Shown here: piece by piece, positions 1 through 10,957 of the stretch | How positions within the stretch are numbered: position 1 is the stretch's first letter | How the letters are laid out: every line of letters begins with the position of its first letter | DNA from: Ophiostoma sp. CBS 140.51 | Taxonomy: Eukaryota > Ascomycota > Sordariomycetes > Ophiostomatales > Ophiostomataceae | NCBI GenBank assembly: GCA_029298735.1 | Contig: JANSLP010000012.1 | Span: 186,001-250,000, forward strand | Direction: 5' to 3' | Length of the DNA: 64,000 nt | The notes under the pieces: generated by a model | The model's database searches: none | What the model saw: the letters and a program-made list of their open reading frames with translations, nothing else | What the model was told of the DNA's origin: nothing | Made by a program: the position numbers and the translations under genes

Positions 1-2050
1 CGTTGCGGGAGATCAGGGAGATGAACGGCGAGCGGCAATGCAAAAAGGCGACAAAATGGCAAGATGACAACCAGATGACAACAGCCGAACAAGCCATGGC
101 TCATAGGGCTCACGAAAGTCGACGACGTATTCTATCCTCGGCGCCACGTCAAGTCCCAATAATTGAATACACTGTAGGAATATTCAATATCCCATGTTCC
201 ATTGAATATCGAGGCAGCGAACAACCCTCCGTGTGACAGGTCAAAGTCAATAACGTCAGTGGCTTTACCTTTCGTCCCAATGTTTACTTGTAAACTTAAA
301 TCGCAGCATACCTCGAAAGAGCGATCAGCCTGTTGCAGCATACCAGCAGAGGCGTTACGGCACTCCGGGGCTTTGGCGTTCGATGCTTGATGAGAGTTGA
401 CAAAAGTACCTTCACAAGCTGAACTCTCTTTATCTGCTGTGTTCACAAATATGTCTTGATGCGCCTCTCGTAATACAAAGCATGCAGCCACCGTGTCGAG
501 CTTGTAGTGAAGCAGTCTGTTGTCTAAAAAACACAAGCGCAATCGTTGTCGATCCCTTCATTCCTTGCAGGTTTATGGGTCGGGTCTGCTTGTCAAGGGA
601 GCGGGGAGAGGGGAGACACAGGACTTGTCTCGGGAATCGATTATGGCTTTGCTTTTTACTCTGGCGCGTGGCTGAACTGCCGTGGCTTTCGAAGCAGCGA
701 GAGACGAAAGGCAATTGGTCGCCGTTCAGTATTTGTCTCCTACTTTTTGTGTCTTGCATCTTGATACCCACACCCTTTTGCCTGCATCGATGTCTTGCTT
801 CAAAAAGGGCGGCGCCATTGGGAAGATCTGCCTTCTGCGGCCCTTTTGCTTGCTTTTTTCGACTGCAAGTAAGAGGGAAAGGGGAGATAAAAAGTGAAAG
901 GCAAAAACATTACAAGAAAAATTATCGAGATGAATGAACAACATCACAGATGCAGCTACAGCTGCAGGCTGCATCGATCGGGATTTGGGCCCACGGACAT
1001 GATCGACAGGCACCATAGTTCGTCTCTCATGGCGATACCCTCCATTCCTCAGAAGAAGGAAAAGCCCAGCGCAATGACATCTCTTTGACATCTTGGCTTT
1101 TTTCTTGGCAATTGTGTGTAAAGTGCATTCTCATCGTTGGTAAGGCGGGAGGCGAGCGGATGATGCGCATATTTCTCGGCTAAAATTCTCGCTGGGAGTG
1201 AGAAATAAATCCAGAGGCAGAGCAGACAGAGCAGAGCAGCGCATGCGCATCACAGGCAACAAAGTAGACGAACAGCGACCAAGAAGACGGCATTGCACCC
1301 ATGTGACGATCTGGCCCGGTGCTGATCATTTCGGGACGAGAGAGCAAAGGAAGGGGAGAAAGAAACAGAGAAAATCTCGGGAGACGCGCGAGGCGACGAT
1401 CGTTTGGTCCATTGGTCGTTTGGTTTGGCTTTTATCCAGAACCCTGGCTCGGGAGCAATGCATCGTAGAAAAACAAAAACGGCCTATTTACATGACATAT
1501 ATCAAACATGTCAGAGAAACCAGCCGGGTCAGAGCACACGGGTTCGTATCCAATCGTGACCACGAGACGTTCATAGAAAGGCATTGTTCGGCATTGACTC
1601 ACAGATGAGCGATTGTTTATATCTCCCAGGAAATGGCAACAACGTGGCTGGGCTGTATATTTATTCTCGGCATCGTATATTTCGGGGGAAAGGGAAAGTA
1701 AATAGAAGCGAGTTAAATAGAATGTGAAGAGAACGAAAGGAAACTGGGCACGGTAGACTCGAGATGACGATAATGATATAAACAAGATGACAGTGCTTGT
1801 AGTTTATTATTATTGTGAATTGTTGATTATTTGTTTGATTGACGTGAATAGAATAAATGTTGCTTGCAAAGGAGTGTTGATTGATCTCTGATAAATTCAA
1901 AATGCAAAATAAAACAATTCAAAATATTTCATGCAAAATAAAAATAAAATTGATAAAGCAAAAATGAAGTCGGGACAATGACGCAGGGTTGACAGGCGAG
2001 ACAATCGGTGCGACTGTGGTTTGAGTTGTCGTTGGGGAAGAGATCGTAGT

Positions 2051-2115
2051 GGGGAGGGAGAATGGAGAGAGGAAGGAAGAGGAGAAGAGAGGAGAAAGAA
2101 AGAAGAGGAGATGGA
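2051..2115. repeat. Purine-rich (GA) tract
   Basis: About 65 bases that are almost only G and A on the plus strand, hence a CT tract on the minus strand. Fungal promoters and 5' leaders often carry such pyrimidine tracts on the coding strand, so a leftward promoter is possible, but no TATA box or start codon was tied to it. Confidence 0.5.
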
Positions 2116-4906
2116 GTGGACGATGTTGCGTGAGAGTGAGGGAAAGAGCGAAAGACGGGAAGGCAGTGCTGGCGTTCGTTGGTAATGGCGATAGCAGCGG
2201 GTAGGAGGGTAAGAGCGATGGGGGAGAGAGGGGAGGCGGCCCTGGGGGAAAGTGCAGGTACTAGAGTTGAGTTGGCACAGGCGCTGGGAACGGGCGTCGT
2301 TGGCCCTAGCGTTGGCGTTTGTGGTGGTGCCAGCAGGTGCCAACAGGGGCCAACAGTTGGTGGACAGACAGTAGAGAGGAGGAGAGAGGAGGAGACCTGA
2401 ACTAAGAGTTAGCAGGCAATGGCCCACTTTGTGCGGCGAAGGAGAGGGAAGGAACAGCACACGTCGCTGTGGAGCCGTGTCGGTATTACTGGGCGGGGAG
2501 GTAGTGGAGGTGGGCAAAGGACCAAAAGGTGGAATTGCCAGCGACAGTGGCGGCGCTTCCAGGCACTGATGGAAGCATTGGGGAAAGAGCAAAAGCACGC
2601 CTTTTTTTTTTACAGCATGCTGGTGCTGTGAGGAGATGAGTCGCTGTTGCCGGTCGGGGCCAGGTCGAAAAAAGGAGCCGCTAGCGTGGCTTCCCAAGGT
2701 CAAGATGAGACTGGAGACGGTCGGACTGGCCAGGCTCGCCAAGCTAGAGCGACTTTTAGGATCGCGGCTGCTGTCTTACGAGTACAAAGGGGCGATAGAA
2801 GGGAAGGAGCCTCCTGCTGAGGAAGGAAGACCCAGCTGGGGGAGGAAAGAGCGAGACCACAGACTGCATCTACGCAGTACTTGGTAGGAAATTGTGAGAA
2901 TGAGGTGAGGCGCATTCGTGCCTTCCCTTACAAACGGAGAAGGAAGCAAAGCTGTGACGGGCTGGGGGCTGAACGTGGGCTGGAGCTGGGCTGAAAGGGC
3001 AGGAGCGAATTGGTAATCCTCGCATTGGCCGCGCTCCGTTTTGAGTCTGAAGAAAGTCTCTTAACGACATATCTCAGAACAAACAATAATTGATTTCTGG
3101 TCACGTTTCCAGCACAGGCCGCGCTTTGTCTTGCATTTCATTTTTAATCTTTTAATTTCATGGACGCCAACGACATTCCCAACCCAACGGGTGTCTGTTG
3201 AGAAGGCTGGCCGTTGGTACCGTCCAGCTGTTTTTACGTTTTTAGCCAGAGTGCGTCAGCGATATACAAATACTCAGGAGAGGCAATGGCAGGAATGCTC
3301 TCCTCCGCGGTGATGGATTGCCCCTTCACAGCCCTGGGTTACCATTCCGAGGCTTCGTTTGCGTGCCTGGGGCTGCATTGACATGCCTCGTCGTGTCATC
3401 TCGCCGTCTTGGTCGTTTCGTTTCATTCGGCCTTCCCAACGGCGGGAAACCGGCGCGCTCTCTACCACCCCCAAGGTAAGTACTTGCACACGGACTTTCC
3501 CAAATCGTCAGGATCGTTATGCCCCTACTAGAGACAGAAGGTGCGCCCGTTCGCGGGACTATGGCTTGAGGAAATAGGGAGGAAGAAGACACTCACGGGG
3601 AATAGACAGGCCTCAACAACGAAAAAGAACAGAAAAAGGAAAGAGCCTTGGCTGGACGGCGCGCTCTTGCGTCTTTCCAGGTCTAGGCCGGCCTAGTCTA
3701 GCGCCGCATGGCCTGCAAAGGGGCCAGAAGAGGAGGCGACAATGCGTTCTGGAGACAGTAGGCTGAGGGGAAGACAGGTAAAAGGGATAGCCTCAACGGT
3801 CAAGCGACACAAACGACACCAAACGACAAAGACGGTGCGACGATCGTTTGAGCGTTTGCGGTCCGTTTTACTTTTGTGCTTTGCGCGTATAACAAAGAAA
3901 AGGACCCTTGAGAACCGAACAAACAAACAGAAACACATTAGCAACGAAGAAATACCGGTAGACGGTGGCAGACAGTCGCTCTTCCCCCGTACTACGACGT
4001 ATTGCCTCTTTCGACGGAGGACAGAGAAAGCAGCCCCTCGTGGCTTCCTACAATGTCTACCGACCGACGACATCACACTTGCAACGAAGCAGCGCCCCAT
4101 CATAGGCTGTTTGTTGTCTCGTTCCTCCGCCCCATCGTCTGCTTCCCCCGCGTGCAACCAGTGCACCTTCCAAACACGGACGATTATCTGACTCTATCCT
4201 TCGCGCGCACTTTGTTGCTGCAACTCCTTCGACGCGTGAGCGTGCTTTCGTTCCCTCACTCCTTCCCATCTTCGCGGCCCACGGCCACCACCGTCCTTCT
4301 TTCCTCCGTACGCCGTGGACCATACTTCTGAAATGCTCCGGGCCCCGTGCAAGTTACAAGTACCTTTCGTTAGCGGTTCTCAGGCCTTTTTTGAGCCCAC
4401 TGAGACAGTGCTAAAACCTTAAGCGCAGACAGTCCGATCTGCCCTTTCCCTGGCGAGTCTGGTCTCGTCCTGGTTGAAGTGGTTCGCCCACTGCTGGATC
4501 CAGAAAAGTGCTCCTGCAAGAAGCAACCAAGAACACAGAACGCAACCCACACCAATGCCGCTAGCAACGTGCTGTGCCTCCTTTCCCCCCCACACGCCAT
4601 GCTGGGTCCTGTCCACTGGCGCGTGTTCTGTGAGTCTGTCTCCTTCCACGAGCATTTCCTCTCGAAATAGGCCTCAAGTCCTCACCATGTTTTTCGAGGA
4701 TTCCACTCCCACCTGGCTTGGATGGTGTCCTTGCATTTCTTTCTCGCGTGCAGAACACGCTATGAGCATGGATGAAAAAGGTCTGCATGGAAAATATTAA
4801 AAAAGACAAAAAATACTGCCGGGCCTTTCGCCGGCTGGACCCGGCTTACAAATGCGGAAATGCACCTTAACATCACCAAAATACCCCCAAAAAACCCATA
4901 ACCCCT

Positions 4907-4920
4907 ATTTCGATCGAAAT
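4907..4920. repeat. 14-bp perfect palindrome
   Basis: ATTTCGATCGAAAT reads the same on both strands. It sits in a non-coding stretch with further CGCGA/TCGCG words (4921-4970). Function unknown. Confidence 0.5.
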
Positions 4921-5377
4921 CGCGAATAGAGAATATCTCGCGAACATCGCTACAAATCGTACTCGCGAGTCACTCATTGAGAGTCACTCATATGTCTGTG
5001 CTCTCGCGGTTTTGATAGTGACGCATGAACATGCTGTGTAAGGAGTTAACTCAGTCATCAGCGGCTCAAATCGAAAGACAGACAGCATTTCTAAGCCCAT
5101 GCAAAAGGAAGGGAGTCTTCTATTTGATATTGTCTTTCCACTACGGTGATGACTCCTGTTTGACAATGAGAACTCTCCTGTCCAGCCATTTTGTCGGACC
5201 GTGACATCCGTGGGCTCTACAAGCGGGCAATACGAGACGAGCCTTGCGGATTTGCGCATATCCAGTAAATTCGCAGGCAAAAAGGCGAAGAAAGCAGGAA
5301 ACGCCAGGAACCCACAGTTTTCCACAGTTCAGGTTTCTATTTTTATTTGCACCCGATTTCTTTGTTAACACAGGACT

Positions 5378-5401
5378 CTTAATTGTTAATTGTTAATTGT
5401 T
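5378..5401. repeat. Short tandem repeat (TTAATTG)n
   Basis: Three consecutive copies of the 7-mer TTAATTG in non-coding DNA. No function is suggested by the surroundings. Confidence 0.6.
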
Positions 5402-6189
5402 TTCCTCCCGCTTTTTTGGTTCCCATTCCATATGACGTCAATTTTGCGCGCAACGAAAAAGATAAAGCCCGTGAGGCCGGTTTTTGCTTCCGAGCCTTTC
5501 TTTTCTTTCTGTCAATTTTATTATAGCCTACTCCGTACGACGTTGAGGAGACGGGCCAAGACTTTTGTGACAAGGCAGCTTCCGTTTTCTGTTTCTCTTT
5601 TCAGGTGGGACCGGCAACTGTAAATAACGAAAGCTTGACAAGGAGGCAAGCTTGGCAAAAAGATCCGAAGTTTAGCCAGAGGGGGAAAAGAATCTGACAG
5701 AAAAACTCAAAAATTCAGTTGCCTATCTGACTGACGGTCGTCGGATTTTGAAGAACTGAAGTCCTGTTCCCCCCCGATCTGTCGTTGCCCCTGTGTCGAT
5801 CAGTGTGGAGGGGGAAAAGAAGAAAGGCTCCAGAAAAATCACTGCTGTTTCAATGAGTTCTCAAAATCAATCAAAAAATGCCAAGACAATACATCATATC
5901 GAGTGATTATGGAGCAATCAATATATTTGCTTCCTTCAGCTCCTATCTCGGCAACGCCTTGTGCTTCACGAACTAAGCTGCTACACTGCCTACTTTCTCT
6001 GGTCACATCTCTGTGCCTCTCTTATGGTATATCCGTCTGTAAAATGCCGCAATCACAGTGTGTATTTCTGATGCCTTTATGATTCTTCTATAGAAGACGC
6101 CTACCTATGCCACCTTATTCCCATGTGCACCCACTGTTTATTTTGTAGTCCATAGTCTGGAGTTACTTTATCATCATCTCCCCGTCCTA

Positions 6190-8241
6190 TCACACAAGCC
6201 GACCCAGACCCCGTTCGGGCCGCTTGTTCATATTCTGCTGGTGCTGCCGGTACAGCTCCTTAAGCCTCCGGCCGCGTTCTTCCTGCGTCCAGAATATCGT
6301 CGACGACTCCAGCAGACCGTCCCGGAGCAGCGGTGTCACCTGCTTGCCGTTGTCATCCAACAAGTAGCGTGGCAGGTCTTCCGTTGGGATGCCGTCGAGG
6401 CCCACTTCGGGCGCCCAGTGCGAAGGGCCTGTGTCTGGAGGAGGTGCCGCTGCTGGTAGACCAACAACCTTGCTGTCTCCCTCAGTCTTCGCCTTGATTG
6501 CGTCGCGTGTCCTAGCTTTGGTCAAGAGGACGGCCGCAGCCGGCGGTGCTGGTGGTCCGATGTGGCCATTGTTGACGAATCCATCACCGCGGTGCCACTC
6601 AAGGGGAGTCAGGTGCTGATACTCGACGTGCTCCATAAAGGTCCGGCCGTCGTAGTCGGTGTCGGTGTCACCCATGTACAGAATAGAGGGTTCTCGCTTC
6701 GAAGCGCACTGCCGCCACTGGCACGTCTTGGCGGCACCCGTGGGCCGCCCATGCACGACCGCCACATGCTTGCGCAGCGTCGCCATGTTTTGCAGCTCGG
6801 CCCGGCACCCAGTCCACTCGCACAGAAAGGGTGCAAAGCACGCCTGTTCGCTGCAAAAGATGGACCGCTGGACGGCTTCGATGGGCTGAATGGGTGGGCG
6901 GCCTACCCTCTTGTAGCCGAATGCGCCAGCTTGTTGACTACTAGGCTTGGGTCTGGGTCCTCCGGGTAGTCGTGGCCGTCCTGGTGGCCGCCCCGTCTTT
7001 TTGGGACGGGGCGGCATCAAAATCTCCCGCGGTACATTGGGATCGTTGGGGTCGACGCCGGCATTGCGCAGTGCCACTTCGCGGTACGTCATGCCCGGTT
7101 TCCAGCCCTTGGGCCGGCCCTTGACGGGCTGCACGTTGAGGCTACCGGTGTTGGAGCGGCGGCCGACGGCCACGACGGGCGATTTTGTCTTTGTAGCCGA
7201 TGGAGGAGGTGGTGGTGCAGCCGTACCTGCCGGTCGTGGTGTCATACTGTTGTCACCTCTAGAACTAGCCGCCTTTGGCGTGTAAAGTGATGGTAAAGAG
7301 ACGGACACCGTCATGGGTGTCATCTTGCCCGGAGTGTGAGGCTGTGTCTGGTGTGTAGAAGATGCCGAGGCGGTCAGAGGGATGCTGACCACTGGCTGTC
7401 GTAACGGCGTCGTAGTCAGCTTTTTGGCGGTGCCATTTGTGCTCGACGACTTGTGTGGTGTTTGCGGTTGCTGCCGTATGGTGAGACTCGGCGCGTGTGT
7501 AGGTTGTGTAGGTTGTGTAGATGGTGATGCTTGTGATGGTGATTTCTTTGGCGTAGCGACCTTCTTTGCGTATCTTGGATCCAGATCTGACATGATGAGC
7601 GGTGGCACATCCAACTCTTCCTCGTCGTCTTCTTCCGTGTTGGCCAGCTCGTCAATGTCCATGGCCGACGAGTTATTGTCGTTGTTGCTGTTGTTGCTGG
7701 CCGACGAGCTGCTGGCCATGCCAAACTGGCGCATCCGTGATGGCCGGGTTTGCAGCGCCGACTGCTGAGGATAAGTCAATGACGAGAGTGAAGCAGAGCC
7801 CATTGGCCTGCCCGGTGACTGTCGAGATACAGATACACTATCTACTGGAGAGCCTCTGCGGCTGTTGCCAGAACTACCCCCGCTATCTCGTCGGTGGCCG
7901 GCTTGTTGTGATGTGGGTGGTAATATATGTTGTTGGTATTGATTCAGCAGTTGTTGAGACACTTCGTCCTGGTCGTCGTCGAAGTTGCCGCCATAACCGC
8001 TGCCATAGCTGTTCCGTGACGAAGGATTTGCGAGGGTAGGGATGGTTGCCCCATTGAAGGTGAATCCCGTTTCCGGCGTTTGACCAGGTGCCGGTATTGG
8101 GACCGAATTATGGGTCGGCGTTTGACCTTGACTTTGACTCTGCCCTTGACTTTGGCCTTGAGATTGCATCTGCATCCATGCATTGAGACCCGACTGCCGG
8201 GGGCCCGCGCTGGATGGCGGGCCCGCCTGTTCAAGAGGCAT
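6190..8241 (-). CDS. AT-hook and C2H2 zinc-finger protein (hypothetical nuclear protein)
   Basis: Intronless frame of 683 residues starting at the first ATG (8241). The N-terminal half is disordered and low complexity: a Gln/Ser/Gly repeat at about 25-41, a Ser/Asn run at 176-193, an acidic patch at 203-211 and a proline run at 343-347. Three AT-hook-like GRP cores follow at about 374-383, 416-424 and 446-450, which bind the minor groove of AT-rich DNA. A C2H2 finger uses C474, C479, H492 and H497; a second, longer-looped one may use C507, C512, H538 and H543. The architecture points to a nuclear DNA-binding or chromatin protein, but no specific family name can be given. Its 3' end faces the empty left arm of the window; the next gene, the dehydrogenase, is divergently transcribed. 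Confidence 0.85.
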   Translation of the reverse strand: MPLEQAGPPSSAGPRQSGLNAWMQMQSQGQSQGQSQSQGQTPTHNSVPIPAPGQTPETGFTFNGATIPTLANPSSRNSYGSGYGGNFDDDQDEVSQQLLNQYQQHILPPTSQQAGHRRDSGGSSGNSRRGSPVDSVSVSRQSPGRPMGSASLSSLTYPQQSALQTRPSRMRQFGMASSSSASNNSNNDNNSSAMDIDELANTEEDDEEELDVPPLIMSDLDPRYAKKVATPKKSPSQASPSTQPTQPTHAPSLTIRQQPQTPHKSSSTNGTAKKLTTTPLRQPVVSIPLTASASSTHQTQPHTPGKMTPMTVSVSLPSLYTPKAASSRGDNSMTPRPAGTAAPPPPPSATKTKSPVVAVGRRSNTGSLNVQPVKGRPKGWKPGMTYREVALRNAGVDPNDPNVPREILMPPRPKKTGRPPGRPRLPGGPRPKPSSQQAGAFGYKRVGRPPIQPIEAVQRSIFCSEQACFAPFLCEWTGCRAELQNMATLRKHVAVVHGRPTGAAKTCQWRQCASKREPSILYMGDTDTDYDGRTFMEHVEYQHLTPLEWHRGDGFVNNGHIGPPAPPAAAVLLTKARTRDAIKAKTEGDSKVVGLPAAAPPPDTGPSHWAPEVGLDGIPTEDLPRYLLDDNGKQVTPLLRDGLLESSTIFWTQEERGRRLKELYRQHQQNMNKRPERGLGRLV

Positions 8242-9439
8242 ATCGGCTTTGTAAACACGGTACCAGAATCATGAAAGCTAGCAGAGGTGGGCTATGCCTG
8301 TTGTATTGGCGCGCCATGCACCTCAATATCAGAAAGTCAAACGACCCGCGATCTCATAAGATGGATGGACCCTTCATAGCTTTGAGGTCTGGTTTAGGTC
8401 ACTAGGCTGGAGACGTTTGGTGGGGGTAGTGTATCGAAAGAACAGTTCATTACCTTTATGTGATCTGAACCGGGGATGATGGGCCGATGAGAGGCGCACG
8501 TCGTCGCAAACAAATGGGCACACAACGCGTTCTCAATTAGGAGGCGTTTGCGCTTTGGAAAGGATGGCCATGAAGTCGCGTGTATCCACACACAAAGGGC
8601 AAACGCAGGGAAAGAGCATGCTTTAGCGCGCGGGCTAGTTAGAGGACCAATTGGGACTAACTCCCTTCTGTCTCCCAACGCTCGTGCTTGTTGGTGGACG
8701 TTCTGTCTTTTGTCACTGCCCTGTCATTGACCACTACCGAAAGCTCTGCCGGTGACCTCCAGGTACAAGGGTCCAGCACACCAACTCTCTGAGCGCCCCT
8801 GCAGTCCACTGTAAATCCCCCCCAACGTGCCAAAGATGACCCGCTGTCGTATTTGTCAGTCCGGGAGAATCTGCCACCATTTCGTTGCTCTTGGTCGCTC
8901 TTGCCATCTCAGCAAGCTTCCCTGGAGTTCGACATTTCACATAGCAAATGGTGCCTTATGTCGTAGCTTAGAGGTCCGTTCATCGTACGGGCATTGTATG
9001 GCCTTTTGTATGGAGCCACTCGGTACATGGCTCAAAGAGCTACATAAGCAGCCTGCAGACGTCGTCAAAAAGGTACCTGAAATTGTGAACAATCGGCCAT
9101 GAATGGCATAATCGATTAGTAATTCGAAAGAGTAGATTTCGTGATGCCGAGAAACAGCATATAAGGGAAGGAGCGACCCGATGTGAAGACCTCACTTTTG
9201 ACTTTTACATCTTCATCTTCACCTTCATGCTCGCCTTCTCTTCTCTGTCTTTGACTACCATCCCCTGTACATCTACCGTCTTACATCAGCATCTAATCTA
9301 CATCACTTCATCTTGATTAATGATCACTCGTCCGCTTCACGACTCCAATATAAGACTGCAAGCCATCCATTCACAACTTGAACCTCAAGTATCTCTCACA
9401 AATACATCTGCATCTTCATCTTCAAACACACCCACAAAT
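8242..9439. promoter_or_regulatory. Divergent intergenic region between AT-hook protein and SDR genes
   Basis: No coding sequence is supported. It holds the promoters of the leftward AT-hook gene and the rightward dehydrogenase. A TATA box (TATAAG at about 9160) and a CT-rich leader (about 9190-9310) belong to the dehydrogenase. An in-frame upstream ATG at 9320 could extend that protein by 40 residues. Confidence 0.6.
9159..9166 (+). promoter_or_regulatory. TATA box of the SDR gene
   Basis: The word CATATAAG lies about 280 bases before the main ATG (9440) and about 30 bases before a pyrimidine-rich stretch that would suit the transcription start. Confidence 0.5.
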
Positions 9440-10250
9440 ATGGCCACCAATAGCTTCTATTCAGTTGTTGCCGGTGTCGGTGCAGGTACAGGCCGTTCGG
9501 TCGCCCTCAAGTTCGCCAAGGCGTACCCTGTTGCCCTGCTCGCCCGCAAGCCGGAGAGCTACCAGGACATTGTCAATGAGATTAACGAGGCTGGCGGCAA
9601 GGCTGTCGGCATCACGGCCGATGTGACGGACCAGGCATCTGTCGAAAATGCCTTTGCCGAGATTCAGAAGACGGACGGGTTCAAGGGTGCCGGGCTCGCA
9701 GCGGCCGTGTACAATGTCAGCGGCGGCTTTGGCGGCCGCAAGCCTTTCCTTGAAACGTCCCTCGACGATCTCGACGCATCTCTCGCCGCGAATCCACGCG
9801 GCCTGTACCTCTTCGCCAAGAGCACACTCCCCCTCCTCCTCAAGTCTGTCCCTGACTCGCCGAACCCGCCGACACTTATCGTGACGGGCGCCACGGCATC
9901 GACGCGCGGCAATGCCTTTTTCTCGGGCTTCGCGGCCGGCAAGTTTGCCAAGCGCGGCATTGCACAGTCGCTGGCCCGAGAGTTCCATCCGCAGGGTGTG
10001 CATGTGGCCCATGCCATTATTGACGCCGTCATCGATATCCCGCGGACCAAGGGCTACAATGTCAACGGCGGTGCCCCAGACGGCAAGCTGAGTCCTGATG
10101 CGGTGAGTCCAGCCTCCAATGACCTTGAATTTTCTGTACGACTGCATACTGACAGACTAGATCGCCGACGAGTACTGGCACCTACACACACAGCACCGAT
10201 CGGGCTTCACGCAGGAGATTGATCTCCGCCCGTACGTGGAGAAGTTCTAA
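9440..10250 (+). CDS. Atypical short-chain dehydrogenase/reductase (SDR_c10-like, active-site Tyr replaced by Phe)
   Basis: Two exons, 9440-10102 and 10161-10250, give 250 residues. The 58-nt intron has GTGAGT, a CTGAC branch site and TAG, and joins in phase 0. The Rossmann fold shows a degenerate glycine motif (G12, G14, G16, G18), a YNVSG segment at 91-95 in place of NNAG, and an active-site Ser at about 154. The YxxxK motif reads FAAGK (F164, K168): the catalytic tyrosine is missing and the lysine kept. From family knowledge, this combination (imperfect glycine motif, Phe for Tyr) defines the classical SDR subgroup c10, whose reaction is not known. It probably binds NAD(P)(H) in the cytosol. 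The start at 9440 fits the SDR N-terminus; an in-frame ATG at 9320 would add 40 residues rich in Ser, Thr and Asn. Confidence 0.9.
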
Positions 10251-10957
10251 GAGTAGGTCTCTGAACACGACATGTATGCGTGGGACATGACAGTGTATTT
10301 ATGCTCGGAATCTACAGAATGATATTGGAATGATACTTTATGTTCACAAAATCAATAATGTAAATGATGAGATGTGTTGCTTTATTTCTGGCAACGAAAA
10401 CAAAATGGTGGCGTCTCAAGGTTATCAAGATGCTACATGCCCGCTTTTTTCGCATCTAGATGTCGACCAATGCGCCATATCAAACCTCAAAGCCCGGCAA
10501 CCTCGTGCCTCCACACGCAAAAAGTAAACGATATAATAAAATGACATGAAATAAACGCCCCCGGCACCGCGGATAGAGCTTCCTTTCTTGGCCTATCTGC
10601 ATGGTATGCCATGATATAACTTTTCCTACACCCGCGTATGGTTGCGCAGCCTTTTCCTCGTGAACGTACACTTCACCGCTGCCACAACATGCTTACCCTC
10701 AAGAACGCTGCAGTCCGTCGTCGTCCGTCATCTTCTGGTACAAATTCGACTCGGCGATTAATGTTGGTGTGTAGCCCTGTGGGGCAGACGTTGGTGGGAC
10801 ACAAGACAAGGCGTGGCGGTAGACCTCCTAGAAGGACAGGCAAGATGATATCAGTGCCACCCAAGCTACGGCCCTGCCTTGTATAAACGTCCCGATATCT
10901 CTCTTCTCGAGAGACGAAACCACGACCTCCCCATTAAGAGCACGAGGAAGAAATCGT
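10251..10957. other. Convergent intergenic region
   Basis: Lies between the 3' ends of the dehydrogenase (+) and the TMA46-like gene (-). No coding sequence was recognised; it probably holds the two 3' untranslated regions and poly(A) signals. Confidence 0.6.

Larger units (their letters stand above)
1..6189. other. Non-coding stretch, no gene recognised
   Basis: No open reading frame here resembles a protein family on either strand; the longest (1897-2742, minus) is Ser/Pro/Leu-rich low complexity that comes from translating a purine-rich tract. Visible elements are a purine-rich run at about 2051-2115, a pyrimidine-rich plus-strand stretch at about 4100-4320, a 14-bp perfect palindrome at 4907-4920, and three tandem copies of TTAATTG near 5378-5400. 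It could be the regulatory region of a gene lying to the left of the window. Confidence 0.6.

Noticed and set aside
1897..2742. 281-codon minus-strand frame
   Set aside because: Low-complexity Ser/Pro/Leu translation of a purine-rich tract, with no domain or family resemblance.
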